The notes beneath the pieces are model-generated. The model was not told the DNA's origin, searched no databases, and saw only the letters and a list, made by a program, of their open reading frames with translations. Position numbers and translations under genes: made by a program. Below, piece after piece: positions 1-6,734 of a stretch of 15,361 nucleotides of DNA. Position 1 is the first letter of the stretch; each line of letters starts with the position of its first letter. The stretch covers positions 1 through 15,361 of the forward strand of contig JAICSD010000047.1 of NCBI GenBank assembly GCA_025937075.1, in the 5' to 3' direction. The stretch comes from Vicinamibacteria bacterium (GTDB lineage Bacteria > Acidobacteriota > Vicinamibacteria > Vicinamibacterales > 2-12-FULL-66-21).

Positions 1-50
1 AGGCGGAGTACGAACGCGTGCTGGGCCTCCAGCCGTCTCATGCACCGTGA
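1..50 (+). CDS. C-terminal tail of a TPR-like protein (partial)
   Basis: The frame that starts at base 3 reads AEYERVLGLQPSHAP and stops with TGA at 48-50. The spacing of Tyr, Val and Pro fits the end of a tetratricopeptide repeat, where consensus positions 24, 27 and 32 are aromatic, small and proline. Only about 15 residues are visible, so the parent protein cannot be named, and a chance open frame at the window edge is possible. If real, it is the last gene of a plus-strand unit that would be terminated by the hairpin at 240-268. Confidence 0.4.
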   Translation, partial: AEYERVLGLQPSHAP

Positions 51-239
51 CACTCGAGCAGCGGCGGGCCATGGTATTCTGAATACGTTATCGCCGTTGG
101 CACGGCGTCAAACATAGGCTCCTAGCGACCACGTCCTGCGTCTTGCGGACACCATCAAAATTGGTCGCGGCCGGGAGGTGAATGCATGGCAAACACTACC
201 GGGGGCAGTCGCTAAGACCGCTCCTCAGCAGAAGAAAGA
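51..239 (+). other. Gene-poor stretch with local RNA structure and a mini-ORF
   Basis: No convincing gene family is visible here. Several structures are. A 13-bp dyad gtattc-t-gaatac lies at 73-85. A hairpin at 92-107 has a 6-bp stem (CGCCGT/ACGGCG) and a TGGC loop. A 7-bp stem pairs 125-131 (GCGACCA) with 162-168. A second possible 7-bp pairing, 123-129 with 208-214, excludes it. A good Shine-Dalgarno (GGGAGG, 173-178) precedes ATG at 186, which opens the nine-codon frame MANTTGGSR ending in TAA at 213-215. The stretch could be the 3' UTR of the upstream gene or an independent small RNA that ends at the 240-268 terminator. I do not recognise a known riboswitch or ncRNA family. Confidence 0.3.
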
Positions 240-268
240 ACGGCCGGCTCAACGCCGGCCGTTTTTTT
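240..268 (+). terminator. Intrinsic terminator
   Basis: A perfect 9-bp GC-rich stem (ACGGCCGGC / GCCGGCCGT) with a 5-nt loop TCAAC is followed directly by T residues up to 268. This is a textbook rho-independent terminator reading left to right. It closes whatever is transcribed on the plus strand upstream (the gene tail at 1-50 or a small RNA). The left-arm core CGGCCGG also occurs at 168-174, so the right arm has an alternative upstream partner. Confidence 0.85.
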
Positions 269-283
269 GTCCGCCTTCCAACC

Positions 284-318
284 CGACAACCGACAACCGG
301 TAACCGACAACCGACAAC
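284..318. repeat. 7-bp tandem repeat, five units of CGACAAC
   Basis: Five consecutive 7-mers read cgacaac, cgacaac, cggtaac, cgacaac, cgacaac; only the middle one is degenerate. The array lies between the plus-strand terminator and the stop codon of the minus-strand YCII gene, so it is non-coding and sits in the 3' region of that operon. The units are far too short for CRISPR. Similar short tandem arrays vary in copy number through replication slippage. Confidence 0.75.
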
Positions 319-320
319 CG

Positions 321-683
321 CTACGGCGCCGCCTGTGGCATCGGCGCCAACGGCCGGACTTCGATCGTGCCGAGCCTCGCGGATGGAATCCTCGACGCGA
401 GCGAAATGGCTTCGTCCAGATCCTTCGCGTCCACCAGGTAGTACCCGCCGAGCTGCTCGCCCGTTTCGGCGAACGGACCGTCCGTCACGAGCGTCCGACC
501 GTTGCGAATCCGTACGCTGGTTGCGGTCGCGGTCGGCTGCAGCGGTGCGCCAGCCTGGTAGTGGCCGCTCGCGCGGATCTCGTCGCTGAACTGCAGGTAC
601 TCCCCCATGATCTTCTGCGTGTCCGCGGCGCTGACCTTCGCCCATTCCTTTTCGCTGTCGTAAATCAGCAGCATGTATTTCAT
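321..683 (-). CDS. YCII / DGPF-domain protein
   Basis: This 120-residue protein begins MKYMLLIYDS and carries the hallmark DGPFAET motif at residues 68-74, followed by GGYYLVDAKDLDEAISLA. That is the usual layout of the YCII-related DGPF family of small alpha/beta-barrel-like proteins. Family members often lie near ECF sigma factors, but their biochemical role is poorly defined and none is claimed here. The start at 683 is chosen because GGGAGG lies 7 nt upstream on the minus strand and the homologous region begins at this Met; upstream in-frame codons are not conserved-looking. It is the last gene of the minus-strand series, 78 bp after the P-loop kinase-like gene. No terminator was seen beyond its stop on this strand, only the short tandem repeat. 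Confidence 0.88.
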   Translation of the reverse strand: MKYMLLIYDSEKEWAKVSAADTQKIMGEYLQFSDEIRASGHYQAGAPLQPTATATSVRIRNGRTLVTDGPFAETGEQLGGYYLVDAKDLDEAISLASRIPSARLGTIEVRPLAPMPQAAP

Positions 684-761
684 GTTCTGCCTCCCACGGT
701 TGTATGTCGAACGCGAGGGGCGCAGATCGACATCGCCGCGCAAAAAAATCCGCACAGCCCG

Positions 762-1376
762 TCAGCCCTCTCCGGGCTCGTACGGAATCTCCGAAAACGG
801 CGGCAGCCCTGCGGCGCCGATGATCTGCATCAGGCCGTCCCGATCGTGGAACTCGCGCCCGTCGCGATCCACGACGACGGTGCTTGGGTACAGCGGCGCG
901 AGCCGCCGGAACTCCCGATCGATCAGGCGGAACCGCCGCACCATGTTCTCCACGCCTTCGTGCGGACGATTCCTGAGGCGAATGTGCTTTTCGATCGTGT
1001 CCACGCTCGACGTCAGCACGATTGTCTTGTGGGGATTCCACGCGTCGCCCATCGCGAGGACGCCGCGCAGCTTCGCGTGGGTGTTTGGCGGATATTCGAC
1101 GATGTGGGCCTCGAGGGTGATGCGCGCCCCCTCGAAGAAGATGACCTTGCCAGGCGCGTCGTGGTCGGCCGCATCGCGGTAGTTGGCGTCGTACAGCCGC
1201 GCGAAGTATGCCGTGACCCCGACAGCGTTCCGCCCCGCCTCGATGTCCTCGAGCACGCGCGGATCCCAGACGCCCTTCTCCCCTTCGCCGTAGGATCCGT
1301 TGTGATACAGATCGCCGAGCTGCCGGACGAGCGTGCTCTTCCCGATCCCCGGCCCGCCCACGATTGCGACGCGCAT
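762..1376 (-). CDS. P-loop NTPase, deoxynucleoside/thymidylate kinase-like
   Basis: The 204-residue protein opens MRVAIVGGPGIGKSTL, a clear Walker A at residues 7-15. A strand-Glu-Gly-Ala-Arg segment (FFEGARITLE, 80-89) sits where deoxynucleoside kinases carry the catalytic Glu-Arg-Ser. HIRLRNRPHEG (131-141) looks like the Arg-rich lid that holds ATP phosphates. Length and layout fit the deoxynucleoside kinase-like P-loop group, although the canonical ERS is replaced by EGAR. The substrate cannot be told from sequence. ATG at 1376 gives the P-loop at the very N-terminus, as expected; the open frame continues upstream only as an antisense shadow. It starts 41 bp after the LVIVD gene stops and is probably in the same transcript. 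It looks cytosolic, with no signal peptide. Confidence 0.75.
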   Translation of the reverse strand: MRVAIVGGPGIGKSTLVRQLGDLYHNGSYGEGEKGVWDPRVLEDIEAGRNAVGVTAYFARLYDANYRDAADHDAPGKVIFFEGARITLEAHIVEYPPNTHAKLRGVLAMGDAWNPHKTIVLTSSVDTIEKHIRLRNRPHEGVENMVRRFRLIDREFRRLAPLYPSTVVVDRDGREFHDRDGLMQIIGAAGLPPFSEIPYEPGEG

Positions 1377-1417
1377 ACAAATGAAGGTCCGACGCGTGTC
1401 ACGGCCGACGGCCGCGA

Positions 1418-3235
1418 TCAGTGTCCTCTCAGTGCAGCGGCCAGGCCCTTCAGGCGCATCGCATCGCGCCCCGTCGCGGCGGACGCATCCTTTTCGACAT
1501 CTGCCGCGAGCGACTGCAGGCGCGCGGCGTCTTTCTTGTCCAGCGCCTGGCGGACGGCGGCGGCCCGCTCCGTGGGAATCGCATTGCTGCGAGTGAGCTG
1601 ATCCAGGTACGCTCGCGCGACCACCGGACTGGCTGGCCACGAGACGCGCGGCTGCTGCTGCGCGTTGAACTCGTCGACGCGCACGAGCGCCGCGGCGTCC
1701 AGCTCGTGCTGGGACAGTTGATCGCTCGGCGTCAATCGGAAGACGTCCAGCCCCCGCGCGATCTCGGATCCGTACACCCGGCCGTTGTACCAATAGGTGG
1801 ACCAGAAGCCGCCGATGATCAGGTTCGCCGCGTCGAGCGGACCGCGATCGAAGTAGGCGATCTCGACGGGCTTCGCCGAATCCGTGAAGTCGAAGACCGA
1901 CACGCCGCCCTGATACCAGGCCTGCACCATGATGTCGCGTCCCGGGACGGGAATCAGCGATCCGTTGTGCGCTACGCAGTTCTCCTGCTCCGCCTGCGCG
2001 GCCGGCATCTTGTAATAGCTCGCGAACTTCAGCTTCCGATCGACGATGTCGAAGATGGCATCCGCGCCCCAGTTGGGTTGATCGCTCGCGCGGCAGCGCG
2101 GGCGCGTGCCGCCGCCCCACTCGTCAGTGAAGATCACCTTCGTTCCGTCGTTGTTGAACGTCGCCGAATGCCAAAACGCGAAGTTCTTGTCGACGACCTG
2201 ATCGAGGCGCACGGGATGCACGGGATCGGAAATGTCCAGCAGGATGCCGTTCCCCGAACACGCGCCAGCCGCAAGGCCGATCTCGGGAAAGACCGTGATG
2301 TCGTGGCACTTGTTCGTGACGGGCGTCTTCTGCGTGCCCGGGCCATGATCGCCGCCAGGCCAGAGGCCGGCGATGGAGCCGGTGGACGGATCAGCGAAGA
2401 TGCGCGGACGGTTGACGATGCGCGCCTTCTCGGGGGACGCGAGCGGTACCTGGATCACGTCGATGCTGAAGAGCGACGTGTCCGGATCTTCTTGTGGATC
2501 CAATTTCGAACAACCGGCCAACTCGTCGCCCGATCGTACCGTGCTCGTGCCGGAACCGTAGATGTAGACGTTCTCGCTATCGTGCGGATCGACAACGAGC
2601 GTATGGGTGTGCGATCCACGGCACGTCTGAATCGCGGCAATCTGCTTTGGTTTCCTGATGTCCGTGATGTCGAAGATGCGAACGCCGCGAAAGCGCTCGG
2701 AACTTACCGGCTCCTGCACGCCTTGCGTCCCGCAGTCGACGCGTCCGCGCGTCTCCTCGACGGACATGAACAGCAGGTTTCCGTGCACCGAGAGATCGCC
2801 CTGACCGCCCGGGCACACGACGGACGAGACGAGCCGCGGCTTCGCGGACGACGAGATGTCGTAGACGTTGAACCCGTTGAAGTTGCCGACGAACAACTGA
2901 TTGCGCCGGAACGCCATGTCGGAGTTCGCGAACTCGAGGCCGGTCGGCCCGTGCGGTCGCGGAGCGTCCTCTTTCGGAGGCTCCTTCGGCTCGTCCTCGT
3001 CCTTCACCGGCCGAGGCGCGGGGACGCCGACGGGCGCCTTTGGATCGAAGAAGCCCTGCGGCTTGGGCAGGCTCGCGACCACCTCCATGTTGCGCGCCGC
3101 CTGGCCGGCGTCCCGTGCGCCGGCTTTCAATCCCACGCGCGGATCCGGAGAGGCGTTCTGCGCGTGTCCCTGCATCGCGAACGCACAACCTACGACCATC
3201 ACACCGATCACGCCGGCTGCAACCCGCTTCATCAT
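1418..3235 (-). CDS. Secreted LVIVD-repeat beta-propeller-like protein
   Basis: The 605-residue protein has an N-terminal signal peptide (MMKRVAAGVIGVMVVGCAFA..., cleavage likely after GHAQ near residue 26; VVGC could alternatively act as a lipobox). An acidic Pro/Glu/Lys-rich linker at about 70-97 follows. The body is built of repeated blocks such as NVYDISSSAKPRLV, VRIFDITDIRKPKQ, ILLDISDPVHPVRL and VSVFDFTDSAKPVE. This is the LVIVD pattern (hydrophobic strand, D-I/F, P-x-x-V), expected to fold as a propeller. The HSATFNNDGTKVIFTDEWGG segment is typical of the bacterial family. GAGGAG lies 4 nt before the first ATG and 7 nt before the second (3232), so 3232 is an equally good start. It follows the DUF305 gene by 19 bp. 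An extracytoplasmic, possibly metal-linked role is inferred from that pairing only. Confidence 0.85.
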   Translation of the reverse strand: MMKRVAAGVIGVMVVGCAFAMQGHAQNASPDPRVGLKAGARDAGQAARNMEVVASLPKPQGFFDPKAPVGVPAPRPVKDEDEPKEPPKEDAPRPHGPTGLEFANSDMAFRRNQLFVGNFNGFNVYDISSSAKPRLVSSVVCPGGQGDLSVHGNLLFMSVEETRGRVDCGTQGVQEPVSSERFRGVRIFDITDIRKPKQIAAIQTCRGSHTHTLVVDPHDSENVYIYGSGTSTVRSGDELAGCSKLDPQEDPDTSLFSIDVIQVPLASPEKARIVNRPRIFADPSTGSIAGLWPGGDHGPGTQKTPVTNKCHDITVFPEIGLAAGACSGNGILLDISDPVHPVRLDQVVDKNFAFWHSATFNNDGTKVIFTDEWGGGTRPRCRASDQPNWGADAIFDIVDRKLKFASYYKMPAAQAEQENCVAHNGSLIPVPGRDIMVQAWYQGGVSVFDFTDSAKPVEIAYFDRGPLDAANLIIGGFWSTYWYNGRVYGSEIARGLDVFRLTPSDQLSQHELDAAALVRVDEFNAQQQPRVSWPASPVVARAYLDQLTRSNAIPTERAAAVRQALDKKDAARLQSLAADVEKDASAATGRDAMRLKGLAAALRGH

Positions 3236-3254
3236 TCAGCTCCTCGAGCAACCG

Positions 3255-3902
3255 TCACCGCCTGGACCCGGCGCGGCTCGAGAGCAGCGCCTGCATCCGC
3301 TCGATCTCCATCCGCTGATCCGCATCGACGTCAGAGGCAAACGCAAACACATCCGAACCCTGCGCCGCGCCAGCCGTTCCGAACAGCTCCCTGACCATCG
3401 TCAACGCTCCCTCATGGTGCTTGATCATGCCTTCGAGGAACAGACGGTCGAACTCGGCGCCGTGGGCGGCGGCCAGGCCAGCCATTTCTTCCGGCGCGAG
3501 CATACCCGGCATCAGCGCGCCGCCGTGCATGTGCATCGCGTGCCCGCCGGGCGCCTCCTCACCGCGCGTCTCGAGCCAGTGCTTCATCATCCTGATCTCG
3601 TCGGCCTGCGAGACGGCAATCCGCTGCCCCAGCTTGCGGATATCGTCGCTCGCGCTCCGCGCCGGAATCAGATCCGTCATCTCAATCGCCTGCGCGTGAT
3701 GGTCAATCATGCCTTGGATGAAGCGGACGTCGGCGGCGGTGTAGCCGACCTTCGAGACGTTCTGCGCTTCATCGGCAGTGATCGCGCGGGGCGACTCGCC
3801 CGGCGCCCCGGGCTGCACGATCGGCGGACGGCCGTTCACGGATGCCCCGCCGCAGCCCGCGACGGCGATCAAGAGAAGAAGAGGAATTGGATACCGAAAC
3901 AT
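3255..3902 (-). CDS. DUF305 lipoprotein, tandem His-His helical repeats
   Basis: The 215-residue protein begins with a lipoprotein signal: hydrophobic LLLLIAVAGC with Cys17 as the lipidation site. Two DUF305 half-repeats follow, each with the signature Met-Ile-x-His-His: FIQGMIDHHAQAIEM (61-75, His68/His69) and FLEGMIKHHEGALTM (155-169, His162/His163). A His/Met-rich loop GGHAMHMHGGALMPGM (119-134) lies between them. DUF305 proteins are ferritin-like helical bundles, and some (the CopM group) bind copper in the periplasm. The Met/His-rich loop supports metal binding here, but the metal is not proven. It is the first gene of the minus-strand series, just ahead of the LVIVD gene. A CAGGA Shine-Dalgarno lies about 6 nt before ATG at 3902. 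Confidence 0.9.
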   Translation of the reverse strand: MFRYPIPLLLLIAVAGCGGASVNGRPPIVQPGAPGESPRAITADEAQNVSKVGYTAADVRFIQGMIDHHAQAIEMTDLIPARSASDDIRKLGQRIAVSQADEIRMMKHWLETRGEEAPGGHAMHMHGGALMPGMLAPEEMAGLAAAHGAEFDRLFLEGMIKHHEGALTMVRELFGTAGAAQGSDVFAFASDVDADQRMEIERMQALLSSRAGSRR

Positions 3903-3964
3903 CCCGATCCTGCGGCCACCATTATGGCGCGGCGGGCGAACCGTGCTGGTGAGCCTTGTAATGC

Positions 3965-3982
3965 GCGCACAAATCTGTGCGC
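3965..3982. promoter_or_regulatory. Inverted repeat between divergent operons
   Basis: GCGCACA-aatc-TGTGCGC is a perfect 7-bp dyad with a 4-bp centre. It lies in the 173-bp gap between the minus-strand DUF305 operon and the plus-strand secreted-protein pair. It is well placed for an operator acting on either or both promoters. It could also be only a transcript hairpin; there is no T-run, so it is not a terminator. I could not assign a regulator family or clear -35/-10 boxes. Confidence 0.4.
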
Positions 3983-4075
3983 ATCAGACGGCACTACCGC
4001 GAATTTCGCCAGGATTTCGCCGTAAACACCGCGGCACGCGCATTGCCCCGAAGCTCGCCAGGAGGATTTCTGCCC

Positions 4076-4750
4076 ATGCGAATCTCCGCAACGATTACGA
4101 CGGCCTTGATCGCGTCGGCCCTGGTGGTGACGCCCGTCAGCGCGCAGGGGCATGGCGCGCACGGCAAACCCACGTTGTCGCCAGCGAAGGTGCCGCATTC
4201 GACGGCGAAGCCGGTCGTGCACACCGCGAAGCCGACCAGCCATACGACGACGAAGCCCGGCGCGCATGCAACGCCGAAGACGAAACCAACGAGCTCGACG
4301 AAGCCGTCTGCCCATGCGGCGGCGAAGTCGAAGTCCACGAGGGCCACGACGCCCGCGCCGGCGACCACAACGACGATGAACCCGATCGCCGCGAAGATCG
4401 CGTCGCACCCGCAGCTCGAGGCGAAGGTGATGAGGATGGTGCCGGCAGGCATGACGCTGGACGAGGCGTCGAAGGGCTTCAGGAACCAGGGGCAGTTCAT
4501 CGCGGCGCTGCACGCCGCCGATCACATGGGTTGTGCGACGTGCTTCGCGCAGATCAAGACCGACATGGTCGACAAGGGGATGAGCCTCGGGCAGTCGATT
4601 CAGGACGTCCGTCATACGAACAGCACGACAGCCCAGACGCAGGCGGCAACCGCAGAGCGTGAGACGGAGACCGATCTCAAAACCACGTCGACGACAACGT
4701 CCACCTCGACGGCAACGACCCGCAAGAAGCCGCACACGGGCAGCGAGTAG
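4076..4750 (+). CDS. Secreted Lys/Thr/Pro-rich protein with C-terminal CxxC domain
   Basis: The 224-residue protein has a signal peptide ending near VSAQ (residue 24). A low-complexity region rich in Lys, Thr, Pro, Ala and His runs from 30 to 100. A compact domain at 101-178 starts MNPIAAKIASHPQLEAKV and includes GFRNQGQFIAALHAADHM and a SLGQSIQDV-like end. A Thr/Ser-rich tail closes the protein. The C-terminal pattern (NQGQFIAALH...SLGQ) recurs in acidobacterial hypothetical proteins, from memory; its function is unknown. This copy carries Cys153 and Cys156 in GCATCF, a CxxC without the His needed for c-type haem. The start at 4076 is chosen because AGGAGG lies 10 nt upstream and the signal peptide begins there; the frame is open further upstream. 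The stop TAG directly abuts the next ATG. Confidence 0.75.
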   Translation: MRISATITTALIASALVVTPVSAQGHGAHGKPTLSPAKVPHSTAKPVVHTAKPTSHTTTKPGAHATPKTKPTSSTKPSAHAAAKSKSTRATTPAPATTTTMNPIAAKIASHPQLEAKVMRMVPAGMTLDEASKGFRNQGQFIAALHAADHMGCATCFAQIKTDMVDKGMSLGQSIQDVRHTNSTTAQTQAATAERETETDLKTTSTTTSTSTATTRKKPHTGSE

Positions 4751-5623
4751 ATGTCGTCCTTCCGGCGCGCATCGGTCATCGCGGCGAGCGTCAGCCTGGC
4801 GCTCGCCGTTGCCGTGTCCCCCGCGCGCGCACAAGGCAAGAGCCAGGGGAAAGGCCACAAGGGCAAGCCGCCCAGCAGCAACCCGCTGCCGTCGCCATCC
4901 GCGGGCGGGGGCTCGGTCGTCTCGACTGCGTCGCCACTCGCGTGGCTCGATGATGCGAGCGTGCTGACGCCTGGGTCTGTATCGCTCGGTTTGTCTTTCG
5001 CACACTGGTCGGGCGCAGGCGCCAGCGAGCTGGATGTCCCCGTCGTGGACGCCGGTCTCGGCATCGCGCCGCGTGTCCAGATCGGCGCGAGCGTTCCTCG
5101 CATTGCGCCGGGGCCGGACGGAAGCGAACCGGCGGGCGGCATCGGAACGTCGTACATCACCAGCAAGATTGCCTTGCTGACCGGATCGGCCGTGAAACTC
5201 GCCGTGTCGCCGCTCGTCGAGGTGCTCGGCACGGGCGCGGCGGAGGCTCTGCCGGCGGGCTCGAGCCGGCTGCAGTTTGGAGTGCCTGTCAGCGTAGAGA
5301 TGGAACAGGGCGCGTCCCGCGTGTTCGCCTCGACCGGCTTCTTTTCGCGAGGCGCGCTGTTCGCCGGAGGCGGAGCAGGATTTCAAGCGAGCCCGTCAAT
5401 CGGGATCTCCGTCGCCTTCACGCGGTCCTGGGTGAACGACGAGGCGGCAGCGATCGAGCGCGATCGCCGCGAGCTGTCGGGTGGAGTGTCGTGGTTCGTC
5501 CGCCCGCAGATCGCGCTCTACGGATCGGTCGGGCGGACGGTTGCCACATCGGACGAGAATGGCGCCGGGCGTACGGTGAGCGGAGGGATCACCTTCCTGC
5601 TCTCCCCCGGATCCTCGAAATAG
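4751..5623 (+). CDS. Probable outer-membrane beta-barrel protein
   Basis: The 290-residue protein has a clear signal peptide (MSSFRRASVIAASVSLALAV..., cleavage near PARAQ at 28). A Gly/Lys/Ser/Pro-rich linker follows, then alternating hydrophobic/polar strands with Gly and aromatic residues (VSLGLSFAHWSG, IGISVAFTRSWV, LSGGVSWFVRPQIALYGSVG, TVSGGITFLL). That pattern is typical of an outer-membrane barrel or a transporter-like surface protein. No named family is recognised. Its ATG starts on the base after the previous gene's stop, so the pair is almost certainly translationally coupled. Both proteins are exported and may act together at the envelope. It ends 2 bp from the stop of the convergent methyltransferase gene, with no visible terminator between them. 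Confidence 0.7.
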   Translation: MSSFRRASVIAASVSLALAVAVSPARAQGKSQGKGHKGKPPSSNPLPSPSAGGGSVVSTASPLAWLDDASVLTPGSVSLGLSFAHWSGAGASELDVPVVDAGLGIAPRVQIGASVPRIAPGPDGSEPAGGIGTSYITSKIALLTGSAVKLAVSPLVEVLGTGAAEALPAGSSRLQFGVPVSVEMEQGASRVFASTGFFSRGALFAGGGAGFQASPSIGISVAFTRSWVNDEAAAIERDRRELSGGVSWFVRPQIALYGSVGRTVATSDENGAGRTVSGGITFLLSPGSSK

Positions 5624-5625
5624 AG

Positions 5626-6630
5626 CTACTTCCTCGCGACGACGACCTTCTGCGGCGTCGGCAACTGGTGTGCCTGCGCACCATGGAGCCCAGCTTCAGC
5701 GAGCATGCTGTGCAGGTCGTCTTCGGTGTACACGTCTCCGCTCGGCGTCCCCGCGAGCATCGTCAACCCGAAGCCGGCGGGAATGGGCGGGCTGATGCGA
5801 TCGGCATTCGGCACGAACTCCACGACGGCGATCTGTCCACCGGCAGCGAGTGCCGCAGCCACCTTGCGGAGGAACTCGACGCACGTGGCGCGATCGAAAT
5901 GGTGGAGGAAGTTCGTGACGAGCGCGAGAGCGAAGCCGTTGCCGAAGTCCACCTTGAACGCGTCGCCGGGAATCGTACGGAACCGCGACGCAAGGCCTGC
6001 CTTCGAGGCGTTCTCCTTGGCCACCTCCAGAACCGCCGGCCAATCGACCGCGACGACGGTTCCGTGCGGATGGTGCTGTGCGATCGTGATCCCGTACATG
6101 CCGTGCCCGGCCGCGATATCGAGGATCTGAAACGGCTCATCCGGAAGCTGCAGAATCGAGGCGATCGCGTGGCCGGCAGGGACTGCCATCGAGGCCATCG
6201 CGCGTGCGAACTCGATCCATATCGGGTTGGCCTCCGCGACGGTACTCACCTGCTGCGGCATCGTACCGGTCCGGATGGTGTCGGCCAGACGATCGAAATT
6301 GCCGGTGACCTCCGGCGCGAGCAGGAAACCAATCATGCCGCCCATGTACGCCGGCGATCGTTTGCTGAGAAACATGGCGGTATCAGGGGTCAGGCGGTAC
6401 GCGCCTGCTGTCTTCTCCAGAAGCCCGGCGACGGTCAGGTAGTCGCACAGAATGCGAATGCCGCGTTCGCTCGCGCCGCACTTCCGGGCGATGTCCGACG
6501 GCGTGCTCGCGCCATCGGCCATCGCCGTGAACAGTTCGAGCTCGACGGCGGCTTTGATCGCGGCGGTTCTCTGGTATGAGGTTATGGATTCGAAGACCAG
6601 CTCGGGGCTGGGTGCGTGCGTGACGGTCAT
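5626..6630 (-). CDS. SAM-dependent O-methyltransferase (acetylserotonin OMT-like)
   Basis: The 334-residue protein has the two-part layout of class I small-molecule O-methyltransferases. An N-terminal winged-helix dimerisation domain spans about 10-90 (ELELFTAMADG, IARKCGASERGIRILCDYL). A Rossmann methyltransferase domain follows, with the SAM-binding loop DIAAGHGMYG at 171-180, an acidic strand end VAVDWP at 193-198, PGDAF at 221-225 and VTNFLHHF at 238-245. The His-His-Phe region sits where plant-type OMTs have their catalytic base. The acceptor substrate is unknown, and there are no biosynthetic genes nearby to suggest one. GGAGG lies 5 nt before ATG at 6630. It follows the SRPBCC gene by 104 bp on the same strand and may have its own promoter in that gap. 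Confidence 0.85.
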   Translation of the reverse strand: MTVTHAPSPELVFESITSYQRTAAIKAAVELELFTAMADGASTPSDIARKCGASERGIRILCDYLTVAGLLEKTAGAYRLTPDTAMFLSKRSPAYMGGMIGFLLAPEVTGNFDRLADTIRTGTMPQQVSTVAEANPIWIEFARAMASMAVPAGHAIASILQLPDEPFQILDIAAGHGMYGITIAQHHPHGTVVAVDWPAVLEVAKENASKAGLASRFRTIPGDAFKVDFGNGFALALVTNFLHHFDRATCVEFLRKVAAALAAGGQIAVVEFVPNADRISPPIPAGFGLTMLAGTPSGDVYTEDDLHSMLAEAGLHGAQAHQLPTPQKVVVARK

Positions 6631-6675
6631 CGAGGCCTCCGAAGATCGGGGCCGCGCCAGGCGACGGCGTTTGCA

Positions 6676-6729
6676 CCTGGTGAGCGGTCCTGGTGAGTGT
6701 GCAACCCACCGATCTTATCGGAGGTGGAG
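6676..6729. promoter_or_regulatory. Repeats and dyad upstream of the methyltransferase gene
   Basis: The 104-bp gap between the SRPBCC and methyltransferase genes contains two direct copies of CCTGGTGAG, 14 bp apart. It also contains an imperfect dyad, CCACCGAT-ctt-ATCGGagGTGG, at about 6707-6729. On the minus strand the dyad lies just after the SRPBCC stop, so it could be a weak hairpin; it lacks a T-run downstream, and an operator is the other possibility. No clear promoter boxes were identified. Confidence 0.3.
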
Positions 6730-6734
6730 AAAAA

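Noticed and set aside
98..112. TGGCACG, a perfect -24 element of a sigma-54 promoter
   Set aside because: The required GC at -12 is absent (CAAA where TTGC is expected), and the bases are part of a 6-bp stem hairpin.
180..215. tmRNA tag-like reading frame (Ala-Asn start)
   Set aside because: The peptide MANTTGGSR lacks the usual hydrophobic Ala-Ala end, and no tRNA-like ends of tmRNA are visible.
284..318. CRISPR array
   Set aside because: Units are 7 bp with no spacers and no cas genes are present.
196..1601. Long open frames on both strands (196-1380 minus, 267-1601 plus)
   Set aside because: They overlap well-supported YCII and P-loop genes, have Arg-rich shadow composition and no recognisable domains.
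1421..3394. 657-codon plus-strand open frame opposite the LVIVD gene
   Set aside because: It is antisense to a gene with clear signal peptide and repeats; the frame is rich in Arg/Asp/His as expected for a GC-driven shadow.
3869..5386. 505-codon minus-strand open frame
   Set aside because: It is a shadow of the two secreted-protein genes on the plus strand, extremely Arg-rich, with no ribosome-binding site or domain.
5600..5640. Bidirectional terminator between the convergent barrel and methyltransferase genes
   Set aside because: Only 2 bp separate the stop codons and no stem with a T-run is visible on either strand.
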